DNA from: JAVJRN01 sp040218415
GTDB lineage: Bacteria > Bacteroidota > Bacteroidia > Cytophagales > Cyclobacteriaceae
Direction: 5' to 3'
Assembly (NCBI GenBank): GCA_040218415.1
Contig: JAVJRN010000079.1
Span: 1-64,000 of the forward strand
Length of the DNA stretch: 64,000 bases
Each line of letters starts with the position of its first letter. The first letter of the stretch is position 1. Under the pieces are notes generated by a model, which was given only the letters and a program-made list of their open reading frames with translations, did not search any database and had not been told where the DNA came from. Of this stretch, positions 1 to 5,847 are shown piece by piece. Both the position numbers and the translations under genes were made by a program.

Positions 1-1
1 A

Positions 2-91
2 GATTCAACTTTTGCCATCAGCACTTGGGGAGGAACTGACGAACATTATTTGAGGTTGGTTAACAACTTAGAATTAGAGCGAGACGAGTAA
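2..91 (+). CDS. C-terminal end of an unidentified cassette protein (partial)
   Basis: An open frame enters from the left edge and stops with TAA at 89-91, giving 29 residues beginning DSTFAISTWGGTDEHY and ending in ELERDE. It is immediately followed by the first attC-like palindrome, so it is read as the 3' end of the preceding cassette gene. Too little is visible to name a family. The frame could be chance, but its position directly before an attC site and its plus orientation match the other cassettes. Confidence 0.5.
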   Translation, partial: DSTFAISTWGGTDEHYLRLVNNLELERDE

Positions 92-96
92 ACTGG

Positions 97-342
97 CTAT
101 AACAGGCACTATCGGTTATATGCCAAAGTGCTTTCTGGCTGGTTTCAGTGGAACTCGACCGTGAATATACCGCTGGGAAAGTTCGGTGCTTTCTACTGAG
201 TGCAGCTCGCAGGATTTTTTATCTTTTAGAACGCAGTGGTTATTTGAACCGTTGTGAGCTTCCCATTGCCGGGCGCGACAAATTTCACTAGATTGTGCTC
301 TTTACAAGCTGTGGGCATACAACCGATAGCTTATCGTTATGC
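97..342 (+). other. attC-like recombination site 1 (long variable loop)
   Basis: The left arm, from CTATAAC at 97-103 through AGGCACTATCGGTTATATGCC (ending about 124), pairs with the right arm GGCATACAACCGATAG (from 314) followed by CTTATCGTTATGC (to 342). The stem is about 25 nt with internal mismatches, as in attC sites. The roughly 190-nt loop is related to that of the site at 1959-2218: both contain CGCTGGGAAAGTTCGGTGCT and AGTGCAGCTCGCAGGATTTT. Confidence 0.68.
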
Positions 343-352
343 ATAATGTCGC

Positions 353-1015
353 ATGGACAGAAATACAAGAATGAAAGAATACAACTTTGAATATACCGAC
401 ACAAACTACATCCTTAAAATATTCGGTATAACTGTTTTGATTTTTGCGTGCTTAATGATTCTAACATTTATATTCATTAAATCTCTAGGAGTGATAATAG
501 CTTTGATTATTTCATTCTCTATACCAATTTTGTTTTTCTGGGTTAAAAAGAGAGGCTTTAGAAAAGAGGGCTCTGCAATAATTCAAGATTCTTTTACCGA
601 CCTTAACTTATCGACATTCAATCGAAGAGTGGACTTCAACGGAATTCAAAACTATCAAATTGAAAATTTTGAGGGCACAAAACTAAGAATAAAGTTTAAA
701 GACAGCAGAGAACTTAAAATCCTTGCAAACTCAAATTTCTGTGACCCCTTGGGTTTTGACATTTACTGCAAGAGTCTTGATGAAGTCCTTAGAGAATATA
801 ATGATGCGAATGCAAATGAAATAATAAAAGAAAAGTCATTTTTTGAACGAAAGTGGGTCTTGCCAGTACTGCTAATACTAACAGCGACCTCTCTATTATC
901 CATAATATATGCGATAATTAAAGGTGTTTCAGTTCCTGTAATTCTCTTTGGAACATTGGCTATATTACTTCCCTTATGGGTAGGATATTTTAATGCAACA
1001 AAAAACAAGGAATAG
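353..1015 (+). CDS. cassette-encoded membrane protein of unknown function
   Basis: A 220-residue protein with no family I recognise. Hydrophobic segments at about residues 21-46 and 48-66 form an N-terminal membrane hairpin. A central soluble region (about 70-160) follows, rich in charged and aromatic residues. Two more membrane segments lie at about 168-190 and 193-212, before a short basic tail. Both ends of the soluble domain therefore probably face the cytoplasm. The start at 353 is 10 bases after the right end of attC-like site 1, and an alternative ATG at 371 would remove six residues. There is no room for a promoter of its own, so expression would depend on readthrough from upstream cassettes, or on a promoter in the attC loop. 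The gene is AT-rich compared with the flanking attC sequence. Confidence 0.75.
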   Translation: MDRNTRMKEYNFEYTDTNYILKIFGITVLIFACLMILTFIFIKSLGVIIALIISFSIPILFFWVKKRGFRKEGSAIIQDSFTDLNLSTFNRRVDFNGIQNYQIENFEGTKLRIKFKDSRELKILANSNFCDPLGFDIYCKSLDEVLREYNDANANEIIKEKSFFERKWVLPVLLILTATSLLSIIYAIIKGVSVPVILFGTLAILLPLWVGYFNATKNKE

Positions 1016-1031
1016 CAGAGAATAGAAAAAT

Positions 1032-1162
1032 GCATAACACTAAATATAGGTCATTGGGCAAATAGTGCTAAAGCTGAAGATGATTACATTTAAGAAAATA
1101 TGTAGCGGATTGGTAGTTTGGAGCCTTGAAGTGCCCAACGCCCTATATTCTTAACGTTACCT
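1032..1162 (+). other. attC-like recombination site 2
   Basis: The left arm GCATAACACTAAATATAGG with TCATTGGGCA (1032-1060) pairs with the right arm TGCCCAACGCCCTATATTC plus TTAACGTTACC (1132-1161). TGCCCAA and CCTATATT are matched exactly, and AAC and GTT occupy the outer ends. The loop is about 70 nt. The site separates the stop codon at 1015 from the start at 1179. Confidence 0.68.
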
Positions 1163-1178
1163 TTCAGCCATCATCACC

Positions 1179-1949
1179 ATGAGAGATATTTTCGCAACTA
1201 TCCTATTAACTTTTTTCATCGGTGTAACTGCTAACTGCCAAACTCAGGCGGAGATGAACAGGGAAGCAGCAGAAGACTACAAGAAGGCGGACGCTGAACT
1301 GAACAAAGTTTATCAACGGGTCATACAGAAGTACGGTGACGACCCAACTTTTCTGGACGCTTTACGAACATCTCAACGGAACTGGATAACATTTAGAGAC
1401 TCTGAATTAAAGATGAAGTATCCAGATCGCGAAGCTGGATGGTATGGCAGCATTCATCCAATGTGTGTTTCAAACTACATGGCTGAACTAACCAACGAAC
1501 GAACTGCTAAACTCACTACTTGGCTAGCTGGAATTGAGGAAGGAGATGCTTGTACAGGCAGTGTGAAAACGAGATTTGAAAACGAAGAAACCGAACTTCT
1601 AGAACAGTTTGATGAGTTTGATTTTGTCCGACTTTTAAACGAGCTGAAATTCATTAACTCCTACCAAACAGACGAACTCAGCATCAAATTAATGTCATCT
1701 TCGAACCTTCCGGGCAGTGCTGGTTTTGCAAGTGGGGAGGTAACAACTAACATTTGGATTGCCGTCTCTGAATTTGGTGAACTCCCTGAACAAATACTTT
1801 ATCGAGTGAACAGCCTATATGCACCGAAAATCACTGATTTTGACGATTCTGATCCAAAACATCCAGTTTTAACCCTTGAACATCAAACTGACGAAGAATT
1901 CAACGAACTCTTTCTTCGAATTTCAATCGAAGTAATCGAGCAATTGTAA
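1179..1949 (+). CDS. secreted protein with LprI-like (DUF1311) N-terminal domain
   Basis: A 256-residue protein with an N-terminal signal peptide (hydrophobic residues 4-18, cleavage probably near TANC|QTQ; N at -1 makes a lipoprotein site unlikely). Residues 22-125 fit the lysozyme-inhibitor LprI-like family (DUF1311). They contain the EMNREAAEDYKKADAELNKVY helix, the QRNWITFRD segment and a conserved cysteine pair at C94 and C124, which probably form a disulfide. The remaining half (about 130-256) is a separate region I do not recognise. It is periplasmic or surface-located by inference. The start is 17 bases after attC-like site 2 and no promoter fits in between. Known for the family: some members inhibit host lysozymes, but many DUF1311 proteins have no assigned activity. 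Confidence 0.72.
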   Translation: MRDIFATILLTFFIGVTANCQTQAEMNREAAEDYKKADAELNKVYQRVIQKYGDDPTFLDALRTSQRNWITFRDSELKMKYPDREAGWYGSIHPMCVSNYMAELTNERTAKLTTWLAGIEEGDACTGSVKTRFENEETELLEQFDEFDFVRLLNELKFINSYQTDELSIKLMSSSNLPGSAGFASGEVTTNIWIAVSEFGELPEQILYRVNSLYAPKITDFDDSDPKHPVLTLEHQTDEEFNELFLRISIEVIEQL

Positions 1950-1958
1950 AGCCGAAAA

Positions 1959-2218
1959 GGTAACAATCGCTAGCACGAATGCGCCTGAGTGCCTCTTTGC
2001 TAAATTCAGTGCGAACTTCGCCATGAATCTACCGCTGGGAAAGTTCGGTGCTTTCTACCGAGTGCAGCTCGCAGGATTTTTTAACTTTCTGTGCGCAGTG
2101 CTTCTTTGAACCGTTGTGAGCTTCCCCTTGCAGGGCGCGACAAATTTCACTAGATTGTGCACTTTACAAGCTGTGGGTCGAGCCGCGTAGGCATATAACC
2201 GCTAGCTTATCGTTGGCA
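1959..2218 (+). other. attC-like recombination site 3 (related to site 1)
   Basis: The outer arms are GGTAACAATCGCTAGC at 1959-1974 and GCTAGCTTATCGTTGGCA at 2201-2218, with ATGCGCC (1979-1985) facing GGCATAT (2190-2196). The loop is a diverged copy of the site 1 loop: 2033-2170 matches 171-305 with scattered substitutions. This shows the two sites descend from one ancestor. It starts 10 bases after the stop at 1949. Confidence 0.66.
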
Positions 2219-2297
2219 TGCATTTCCGAATCGTACACATGTATTTGTTTCTGAACCTTGAACCCATTATTTTTGTTGTCGAACTAGATAACATGTT

Positions 2298-2531
2298 TTG
2301 CCGACATTAAAGAAAATTGATTCGATTAAGATTGATGTTTATTCACGTGAACATCCACCTCCTCATTTTCACGCCATTTATGCTGAATATGAGGAACTAA
2401 TTGAAATTAAAACACTGTCCACTTATGCTGGTAATCTGCCAAAAGCCCAGCGAAATAAAGTGATTGAATGGGCAAAAGCGAAACAGGAATATCTGATGCA
2501 GAATTTTCAACGATTGAATCCAAGGTTATGA
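2298..2531 (+). CDS. DUF4160 family protein, first gene of a toxin-antitoxin-like pair
   Basis: A 77-residue protein matching the DUF4160 family: it has the family's opening MPTL, the SREHPPPHFHAIYAEYE core and a C-terminal AKAKQEYLMQNFQRLN helix. The start is TTG at 2298, because the nearby ATG at 2293 is in another frame that stops after five codons. The stop TGA (2529-2531) overlaps the ATG of the next gene (2528) by the ATGA arrangement, so the two are translationally coupled. DUF4160 genes are commonly found next to DUF2442 genes in compact two-gene modules thought to be toxin-antitoxin systems, but which partner is toxic is not established here. The gene lies about 80 bases downstream of attC-like site 3, leaving room for a short leader or promoter. 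Confidence 0.75.
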   Translation: MPTLKKIDSIKIDVYSREHPPPHFHAIYAEYEELIEIKTLSTYAGNLPKAQRNKVIEWAKAKQEYLMQNFQRLNPRL

Positions 2532-3049
2532 GAAAGAAATTGAGCATTCCAAGAATCATAAAAATCCATAAGATTGCCGGATTGACTATCAGGTGCATGT
2601 TTAACAACGGGGAAAATAGAATACTTGACTTTGAAAAGATATTTAAGCAATGGGAAATCGCAGAAAATGATATTGAGTATCCACTTCTAACACCTAGGGA
2701 GTTTAAGAAAGTACAACTCCGCAACTATACCTTGTCATGGCCTAATATTCCCGTTGCGCTCATCTCTGAAGATGGGGACGAAGAACTTCATCCCTACGAG
2801 TTGAGTCCTGATGAACTTTATAAACTAAGTGAACCTGCCGAACCCTCTAACTCGGAGAAATTTGGCAGTCTAATTAAATCGGCAAGAATAAAAGCTGGCT
2901 TAACCCAGGAACAACTTGCTCAGAGAAGTGGAACTTCCAGATTTTATATCTCAAGGCTAGAGAACAACCGAACGGATGTAGAATTATCAACCTTTCGGAA
3001 AATTGTAGAGGCTGGGCTTGGTAAACATTTCAAACTCATAATAGAATAA
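2528..3049 (+). CDS. DUF2442 - XRE helix-turn-helix fusion, putative antitoxin/regulator
   Basis: A 173-residue protein in two parts. Residues about 5-95 match DUF2442 (NNGENRILDF, LSWPNIPVALISEDGDEELHPYELSPDELY). Residues about 110-173 form a Cro/C1-type helix-turn-helix with LIKSARIKAGLTQEQLAQRS as helices 1-2 and GTSRFYISRLENNR as the recognition region. I chose the ATG at 2528 because it overlaps the DUF4160 stop as ATGA. An in-frame upstream ATG at 2468 would put 20 residues inside the DUF4160 gene and adds no family sequence. By analogy with other antitoxins, the HTH would autoregulate the pair. The stop is followed within 6 bases by attC-like site 4, so both genes travel as one cassette. 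Confidence 0.78.
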   Translation: MRKKLSIPRIIKIHKIAGLTIRCMFNNGENRILDFEKIFKQWEIAENDIEYPLLTPREFKKVQLRNYTLSWPNIPVALISEDGDEELHPYELSPDELYKLSEPAEPSNSEKFGSLIKSARIKAGLTQEQLAQRSGTSRFYISRLENNRTDVELSTFRKIVEAGLGKHFKLIIE

Positions 3050-3054
3050 CGACA

Positions 3055-3183
3055 TGCCAACATTCGCTATCAAGGCATGGGGTGTCTGTGGCTTTTTAGA
3101 TAATGTGAAGAACTTGGAAAATTTAGTGCACTCTTTAACTTTAGAATATAAAAATCCCCACGCCTGATAGCGTGGCGTTAGAA
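3055..3183 (+). other. attC-like recombination site 4
   Basis: The left arm TGCCAACATTCGCTATCAAG plus GCATGGGG (3055-3082) pairs with the right arm CCCCACGCCTGATAGCGTGG (3156-3175) plus CGTTAGAA (3176-3183). CCCCA-GCCT and ATAGCG are exact matches, with one-sided bulges as in attC folds. The loop is about 73 nt. It begins 5 bases after the stop at 3049. Confidence 0.7.
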
Positions 3184-3212
3184 TCTATCGACTGCACTAA
3201 TCGAATTAAGTA

Positions 3213-3386
3213 TTGAATACTACCCGAACTATAAATGCTATTTGCCAAATTGGAATTGTTATCCTTGTCTTAGTAAGAATCATGATCGATGATAAGGATT
3301 CAACTTGGAACAACATAACACTTTATTCTCTTGGTCTTTTGGTTGTTGCTGGAGTAACAACACACATAATGAAATCTAAACGATGA
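3213..3386 (+). CDS. small membrane protein of unknown function (57 aa)
   Basis: A short frame from TTG at 3213 to TGA at 3384-3386 encodes MNTTRTINAICQIGIVILVL and continues to THIMKSKR. Two hydrophobic segments (about residues 8-22 and 36-50) flank a polar turn containing DDKDSTW, so it is probably a two-helix membrane hairpin. In-frame stops at 3198 and 3207 bound it upstream. Its TGA overlaps the ATG of the next gene (ATGA at 3383-3386), which supports real coupled translation. It starts about 30 bases after attC-like site 4. I recognise no family. Confidence 0.55.
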   Translation: MNTTRTINAICQIGIVILVLVRIMIDDKDSTWNNITLYSLGLLVVAGVTTHIMKSKR

Positions 3387-3616
3387 ACTCTGAAGTTATC
3401 AGAACATTATGCTCGAATTCCTTTAAGATCATCAACTTGTTATTTGGAATTTCCTTCCTGATTCTTGTCGGTTTTCAATTAGTCTATGAAACGGTTCCAA
3501 CTGCAATGCTTTATTATTTTTTCGCAGTAACTGGAATATTCATCGGGTACAGAATTGCTTATGAGGCTATCAAATACCTGAACAAGGACAACAATCAAAA
3601 CTTCCGAATGAACTGA
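3383..3616 (+). CDS. small two-helix membrane protein of unknown function (77 aa)
   Basis: Two hydrophobic stretches (about residues 15-34 and 42-60, including LLFGISFLILVGFQLVY and YYFFAVTGIFIGYRIAY) and a polar basic tail ending NQNFRMN. The ATG is overlapped by the stop of the 57-residue membrane ORF upstream (ATGA), so the two are probably made together as a cassette-borne pair. The left arm of attC-like site 5 begins 9 bases after the stop codon. No family is recognised. Possibilities include a small membrane toxin or immunity pair, but nothing in the sequence establishes this. Confidence 0.62.
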   Translation: MNSEVIRTLCSNSFKIINLLFGISFLILVGFQLVYETVPTAMLYYFFAVTGIFIGYRIAYEAIKYLNKDNNQNFRMN

Positions 3617-3624
3617 AGAACAGA

Positions 3625-3749
3625 GCCTAACAAACCTTTAGCTCGACATCATTGAATTATTTCGATTGATAGCATAACTTTCCCCACCTTCAGTTTTTCT
3701 CCATGAACAAGATAGACTCTGCAAGGGTTGCCTCAATTCTTTGTTAGTA
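3625..3749 (+). other. attC-like recombination site 5, at the edge of the array (degenerate)
   Basis: The left end GCCTAAC (3625-3631) fits the RYYYAAC heptamer exactly. It continues AAACCTTTAGCTCGAC, which pairs imperfectly with GTTGCCTCAATTCTTTGTTAG (3727-3747). The match is weaker than for the other four. The right arm overlaps the last codons of the opposite-strand gene ending at 3733, so this is where the cassette array meets ordinary chromosome. Confidence 0.45.
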
Positions 3750-4239
3750 ATTTTTCCTCTACTCTCTCTTTCAGTGCTTCATTCATTTTCTGAAAATTAA
3801 GAGCGGTCTCTTCCCCTATCTTTTTCAAAACCATGCGACTCAATATCCCTTTGAAAGTCTCTGTTTGTACCAATCTGACTTTATTTTCCCCGAGCTCTTC
3901 TAAGATAAAGCGATGTTTCCCGTCAAATAGTCCCGGTATAAAGAGGTGGCCTAACCAAGTAAATTCCTGATTTTCATCCACGACCAACACCTTCGGGTTG
4001 AATATCATTTCCTTATTATTGGAACGCATGGTATTCTTGATTTTAGACCCAACTATTGCTTGACCTTCACTTTGGATAATAAATGGATTCCATGATTTCC
4101 AACTGGGAAGATCCGTGAGCACTTTCCATACTTCGGTCGATGAGGCATTGATTTCAATGGTTTCGGTAATGGTTTTTGTAGATTGTGAGTAGCTCATAGT
4201 TGCTAAAGTTAATAATCCAATTGTTAATGATTTTTTCAT
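3733..4239 (-). CDS. secreted SRPBCC (START/polyketide cyclase-like) protein
   Basis: A 168-residue protein with a signal peptide (MKKSLTIGLLTLATMSYSQS, cleavage after about residue 18). It is followed by a polyketide cyclase / SRPBCC fold: ETIEINASSTEVWKVLTDL opens the domain, then PSWKSWNPFI and the LDxxxH-like FDGKHRFILEEL, ending in a long C-terminal amphipathic helix (residues 135-165). The fold forms a hydrophobic ligand pocket, and the ligand cannot be read from sequence. Most relatives are cytoplasmic, so the signal peptide is notable. It lies 69 bases downstream of a Crp/Fnr-type regulator on the same strand and may be co-transcribed. Its last codons overlap attC-like site 5. Confidence 0.78.
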   Translation of the reverse strand: MKKSLTIGLLTLATMSYSQSTKTITETIEINASSTEVWKVLTDLPSWKSWNPFIIQSEGQAIVGSKIKNTMRSNNKEMIFNPKVLVVDENQEFTWLGHLFIPGLFDGKHRFILEELGENKVRLVQTETFKGILSRMVLKKIGEETALNFQKMNEALKERVEEKLLTKN

Positions 4240-4308
4240 CTTGCGCTGTTTTATAAAGCAAACCTAGCCAAGCACCTACCTCCTCATCGTTAACAAAAGA
4301 TAAGAAAA

Positions 4309-4887
4309 CTACTTGCGCATCAGGCGTTTCCTAATACGGCTCAGTGATACCGGAGTGATCCCCAAAAACGAAGCGACAATGTGCTGCGGTACGCGATTGA
4401 TCAAATCAGGCGAATTGTTCATGAACTTCAGATACCGCTGCTCAGGATTGTCTAATACAAAAGAAGAGAAAAATCCAAGCAGATATTGGAGTCTATGCTG
4501 TGTAAGGATCAAACCTACTTTATTCATAGCAGTAGAACTTTGCAGCAACTCGTTGAGATCTCGCTCACTGATTCTTAAAGCTTCTACAGGTTCCAAGGCT
4601 TCCAAAACATAACTACTTGGCACTTGCTGCAAATAGCTTTCTATTGATCCCGCGATCATGTTTTCGGTAAAAAAGAAAAGAGTTTTCTCCTCGCCCTCTT
4701 TGAACCCAAACAATCTCACCAAACCAGAATTGATAAAGAAAAAATGACCAGCGACCTCCTGATACTCTAGTAATCGATCTTTTTTCACAAATTTTACCAA
4801 CTCAAACCGACTCCTGATAAAATTGATCTCTTGCTCGCCCATTGGCGCTATTGATTGGAAGAGTTTTTCTATTTGCGCAGATTTCAT
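4309..4887 (-). CDS. Crp/Fnr family transcriptional regulator
   Basis: A 192-residue protein. Residues about 15-120 form a cyclic-nucleotide-binding-like beta-barrel (KFVKKDRLLEYQEVAGHFFF, FFTENMIAGSIESYLQQ). Residues about 160-190 form a compact winged helix-turn-helix (PQHIVASFLGITPVSLSRIR). This layout is the short Crp/Fnr subfamily common in Bacteroidota. It lacks the Fnr cysteine cluster, so oxygen sensing by an iron-sulfur cluster is unlikely. It is the first gene of a possible two-gene unit with the SRPBCC protein, which is a candidate target. The effector is unknown. Confidence 0.85.
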   Translation of the reverse strand: MKSAQIEKLFQSIAPMGEQEINFIRSRFELVKFVKKDRLLEYQEVAGHFFFINSGLVRLFGFKEGEEKTLFFFTENMIAGSIESYLQQVPSSYVLEALEPVEALRISERDLNELLQSSTAMNKVGLILTQHRLQYLLGFFSSFVLDNPEQRYLKFMNNSPDLINRVPQHIVASFLGITPVSLSRIRKRLMRK

Positions 4888-5150
4888 CTATTACAATTTA
4901 CACATTCAAAACTAATTTGAAGTTTACCGCTCTTTTTTACCTCTGGTGCCAAAAGAGATACTCATGTACTTTCCGCCTTAAAAATGAAAAGCAATTATCT
5001 TGTGAATAAGCACAACATTGTAAGACCAGTCACTTATCACCATCAAAAAAAAGTATCAACTTACGACTAGTCGATGTGAATATCAATGGCTCCTCTATAC
5101 ACCTCCGCTATGCTATTCTTTGCTGGCAGGTTAGATTTAATTAAGGATGA
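4888..5150. other. gene-poor stretch upstream of the dehydrogenase remnant
   Basis: It holds the 5' region of the Crp/Fnr gene (minus strand) and a 37-codon open frame (5086-5199, reading MAPLYTSAMLFFAGRLDLIK) that overlaps the remnant in another frame. I could not assign it. It may be part of the same decayed gene after frameshifts or simply chance. No RNA gene or clear terminator is seen. Confidence 0.35.
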
Positions 5151-5654
5151 AGCCCCAGAAGAAAGAACGCGCTTAAGAAGATTTATCCAATGGGAGTGAA
5201 TAAGGTTCTTGAACTGATAGGAACCAGAGCATGGAAGGGTTCTCTGAAATGTATTGGTACAAAAAGAATGATCTGTATAACAGGAATTTTAGGAAGCGAA
5301 TGGACAATGAAGGAGTTCATTCCTATGGGAGACTTTCCATTATTAGTTCGGCTTAAGGTGTATATAGGCGAATCGAAAAACCTTTCTAAAGAAGTGTTTC
5401 AAGAATTTATTGATGACATAGAACGAGGAAATATCAAATTAAAAATCGATAAAGTATGTCGATTAGATGAAGTTGCAAAAGCTCCTCAAGACTTGGAAGA
5501 CAATAAACCGAAAGGAAGATTAGTCGTCAAGATTAAAAAAATCGCTAGGCCAATGCATCAAAAAAATTGTGGTTTGGGAATTATATCGAAGCTATTTAGA
5601 AAACTATACTTTTTTTTACCGGCTCTGAATATCTTCAAGACACTCATTTGTTAA
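5151..5654 (+). pseudogene. remnant of a zinc-type alcohol dehydrogenase / quinone oxidoreductase
   Basis: The frame reads KKIYPMGVNKVLELIGT (from about 5175), CITGILGSEWTMKEFIPM and a C-terminal DNKPKGRLVVKIKK. These are hallmarks of the nucleotide-binding and C-terminal part of MDR-family quinone oxidoreductases. The N-terminal GroES-like half and the glycine-rich NAD(P)H loop are missing: the frame is closed by a TGA at 5148, and the 250 bases upstream hold no recognisable MDR sequence. The first ATG is at 5190. A tail of about 35 residues after the family end is not homologous. I read it as a 5'-truncated pseudogene. A short expressed fragment cannot be excluded. Confidence 0.62.
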
Positions 5655-5795
5655 ATATCTCATGAATGCTATGTAAACAAGAATTACTTCCTGAAAATTA
5701 TTGATTTCAATCTTGAGTGGGCAATATTGATTATTCAAATGATCGATCACTTTACCCAAATGACGCCAATTGATTTTAGCCATATAAATTCATAA

Positions 5796-5825
5796 AAAAA
5801 CCGATCGGTTTGGCCGATCGGTTTT
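5796..5825 (-). terminator. intrinsic terminator of the metalloprotease gene
   Basis: An A-flanked hairpin, AAACCGATCGG - TTTGG - CCGATCGGTTT. It reads on the minus strand as a GC-rich 8-bp stem followed by a T run, 22 bases after the stop codon at 5848. Confidence 0.8.
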
Positions 5826-5847
5826 CATTTATAGTTATCAAAATGAC

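Larger units (their letters stand above)
1..3749 (+). mobile_element. integron-type gene-cassette array (partial, no integrase in window)
   Basis: Five long imperfect palindromes (97-342, 1032-1162, 1959-2218, 3055-3183, 3625-3749) alternate with short genes that all lie on the plus strand. Each palindrome sits just after a stop codon. The next gene starts within roughly 10-85 bases of the palindrome's right end, except that its first start is farther away in one case. The outer arms carry AAC at the left and GTT at the right, as in attC sites (RYYYAAC ... GTTRRRY), although the heptamers fit the consensus only loosely. Cassette lengths are about 820, 1050, 970 and 570 bases. The gene content (a toxin-antitoxin-like pair, small membrane proteins, a hypothetical secreted protein) is what cassette arrays usually carry. 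The array is cut by the left window edge. Known for the family: the integrase gene lies at the other end. Inference: this is the distal end of a chromosomal integron, or a cluster of attC sites lacking integrase. Confidence 0.72.

Noticed and set aside
763..1035. Minus-strand frame of 90 codons in the membrane-protein cassette
   Set aside because: It is the antisense of the convincing plus-strand membrane protein and shows no recognisable domain.
2468..2527. Longer start of the DUF2442-XRE protein at 2468
   Set aside because: The extra 20 residues are encoded inside the DUF4160 gene and match no family; the ATGA overlap at 2528 is the natural start.
3733..4239. SRPBCC gene as an inverted cassette of the array
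   Set aside because: It is on the opposite strand, is followed by a Crp/Fnr gene with no attC-like site between, and only its last codons overlap a site.
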